Position numbers and translations under genes: made by a program
Shown: one piece after another, positions 63,867-64,000 of the stretch
Position numbering within the stretch: position 1 is the first letter of the stretch
How the letters are laid out: every line of letters begins with the position of its first letter
NCBI GenBank assembly: GCA_023387965.1
Contig: JAEWHE010000001.1
Coordinates: 1 to 64,000 of the forward strand
Reading direction: 5' to 3'
Length of the DNA stretch: 64,000 nucleotides
DNA from: Bacteroidota bacterium
GTDB lineage: Bacteria; Bacteroidota; Bacteroidia; Flavobacteriales; Flavobacteriaceae
The notes under the pieces: model-generated
What the model was told of the DNA's origin: nothing
The model's input: the letters and a program-made list of their open reading frames with translations, nothing else
The model's database searches: none

Positions 63867-64000
63867 ATGGATATCAAACAATATTTAGACGCAACTTATT
63901 TAAAAACCGCGGAACAAGCCGGAATTTCTGAACAAGAAGACACGCTTGTGGTGGAACGATTTATTCAAGAAACCATCGCCGAAAATTTTAAATTGGTAAT
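63867..64000 (+). CDS. deoC: Deoxyribose-phosphate aldolase, N-terminal fragment (3' partial)
   Basis: Only the first 44 codons lie in the window: MDIKQYLDATYLKTAEQAG, then SEQEDTLVVERFIQETIAEN. The opening resembles the start of Flavobacterium DeoC as I recall it, which cleaves deoxyribose-5-phosphate in nucleoside breakdown. The catalytic lysines lie outside the window, so the assignment rests on the N-terminus alone. Confidence 0.65.
   Translation, partial: MDIKQYLDATYLKTAEQAGISEQEDTLVVERFIQETIAENFKLV

Overview
The window is a chromosomal segment of a member of the Flavobacteriaceae, most likely Flavobacterium or a close relative. The evidence is: a type B (gliding-motility-associated) T9SS sorting domain followed by PorP/SprF and PorE-like genes; full-length sprA; a fused MurF-like/alanine racemase; several Bacteroidota-type promoters (TAnnTTTG -7 boxes); low-GC intergenic DNA; and many Bacteroidota-only families (DUF3109, DUF3078, GLPGLI). 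Almost everything is core housekeeping. There is no prophage, transposase, CRISPR array, integron or rRNA operon, and only one tRNA, Ala(GGC).

Layout. 1-4235: 3' end of a secreted repeat protein with PorP/SprF and OmpA-type partner genes. 4442-14495: cell-wall, nucleotide and RNA enzymes (MurF-Alr, tdk, an acidic protein, rsmI, recJ), then a minus-strand HupE/lpxH/membrane-protein cluster and a TerB-like gene. 14538-23005: fbp, lysC, MarC, a short FAD protein, S41 protease with dCMP deaminase, queD, an enoyl-CoA hydratase-like gene, tRNA-Ala and a small outer-membrane-type protein. 23279-32408: a repeat lipoprotein, a 1134-aa outer-membrane protein, DUF3109 and a class I ribonucleotide reductase (nrdB, nrdA) that looks strikingly eukaryote-like. 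32667-35432: a decaying GLPGLI / outer-membrane receptor pair with a nonsense codon, an apparent internal deletion and a frameshift. 35513-40942: RDD protein, dgt, DUF3078, dxs, tadA. 41360-49338: alpha-2-macroglobulin lipoprotein with PBP1C. 49555-52512: two Tat-exported ferritin-like proteins and a divergent LacI-family regulator. 52836-64000: maeB, ruvA, sprA, gcvH, VanZ-like and the start of deoC.

The most unusual material lies between genes. Seven copies of one modular intergenic element are spread over 37 kb (15.7, 20.9, 23.1, 27.4, 29.8, 49.4 and 52.6 kb). Their outer arms are conserved and complementary, with compensatory changes (CCTG/CAGG, CCCG/CGGG, CCGG/CCGG). The hairpin between the arms is interchangeable and falls into at least three types, one of which also occurs alone. 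The lysC copy begins about where the predicted lysC transcript begins. This looks like a mobile or expanded structured RNA or DNA element and is the best candidate here for something poorly described. Other dispersed palindromic families, a three-way-junction inverted repeat after the PorE-like gene and two apparently leaderless promoters are also listed.

All functional names come from reading motifs in the translations and from family knowledge; no database search was possible.
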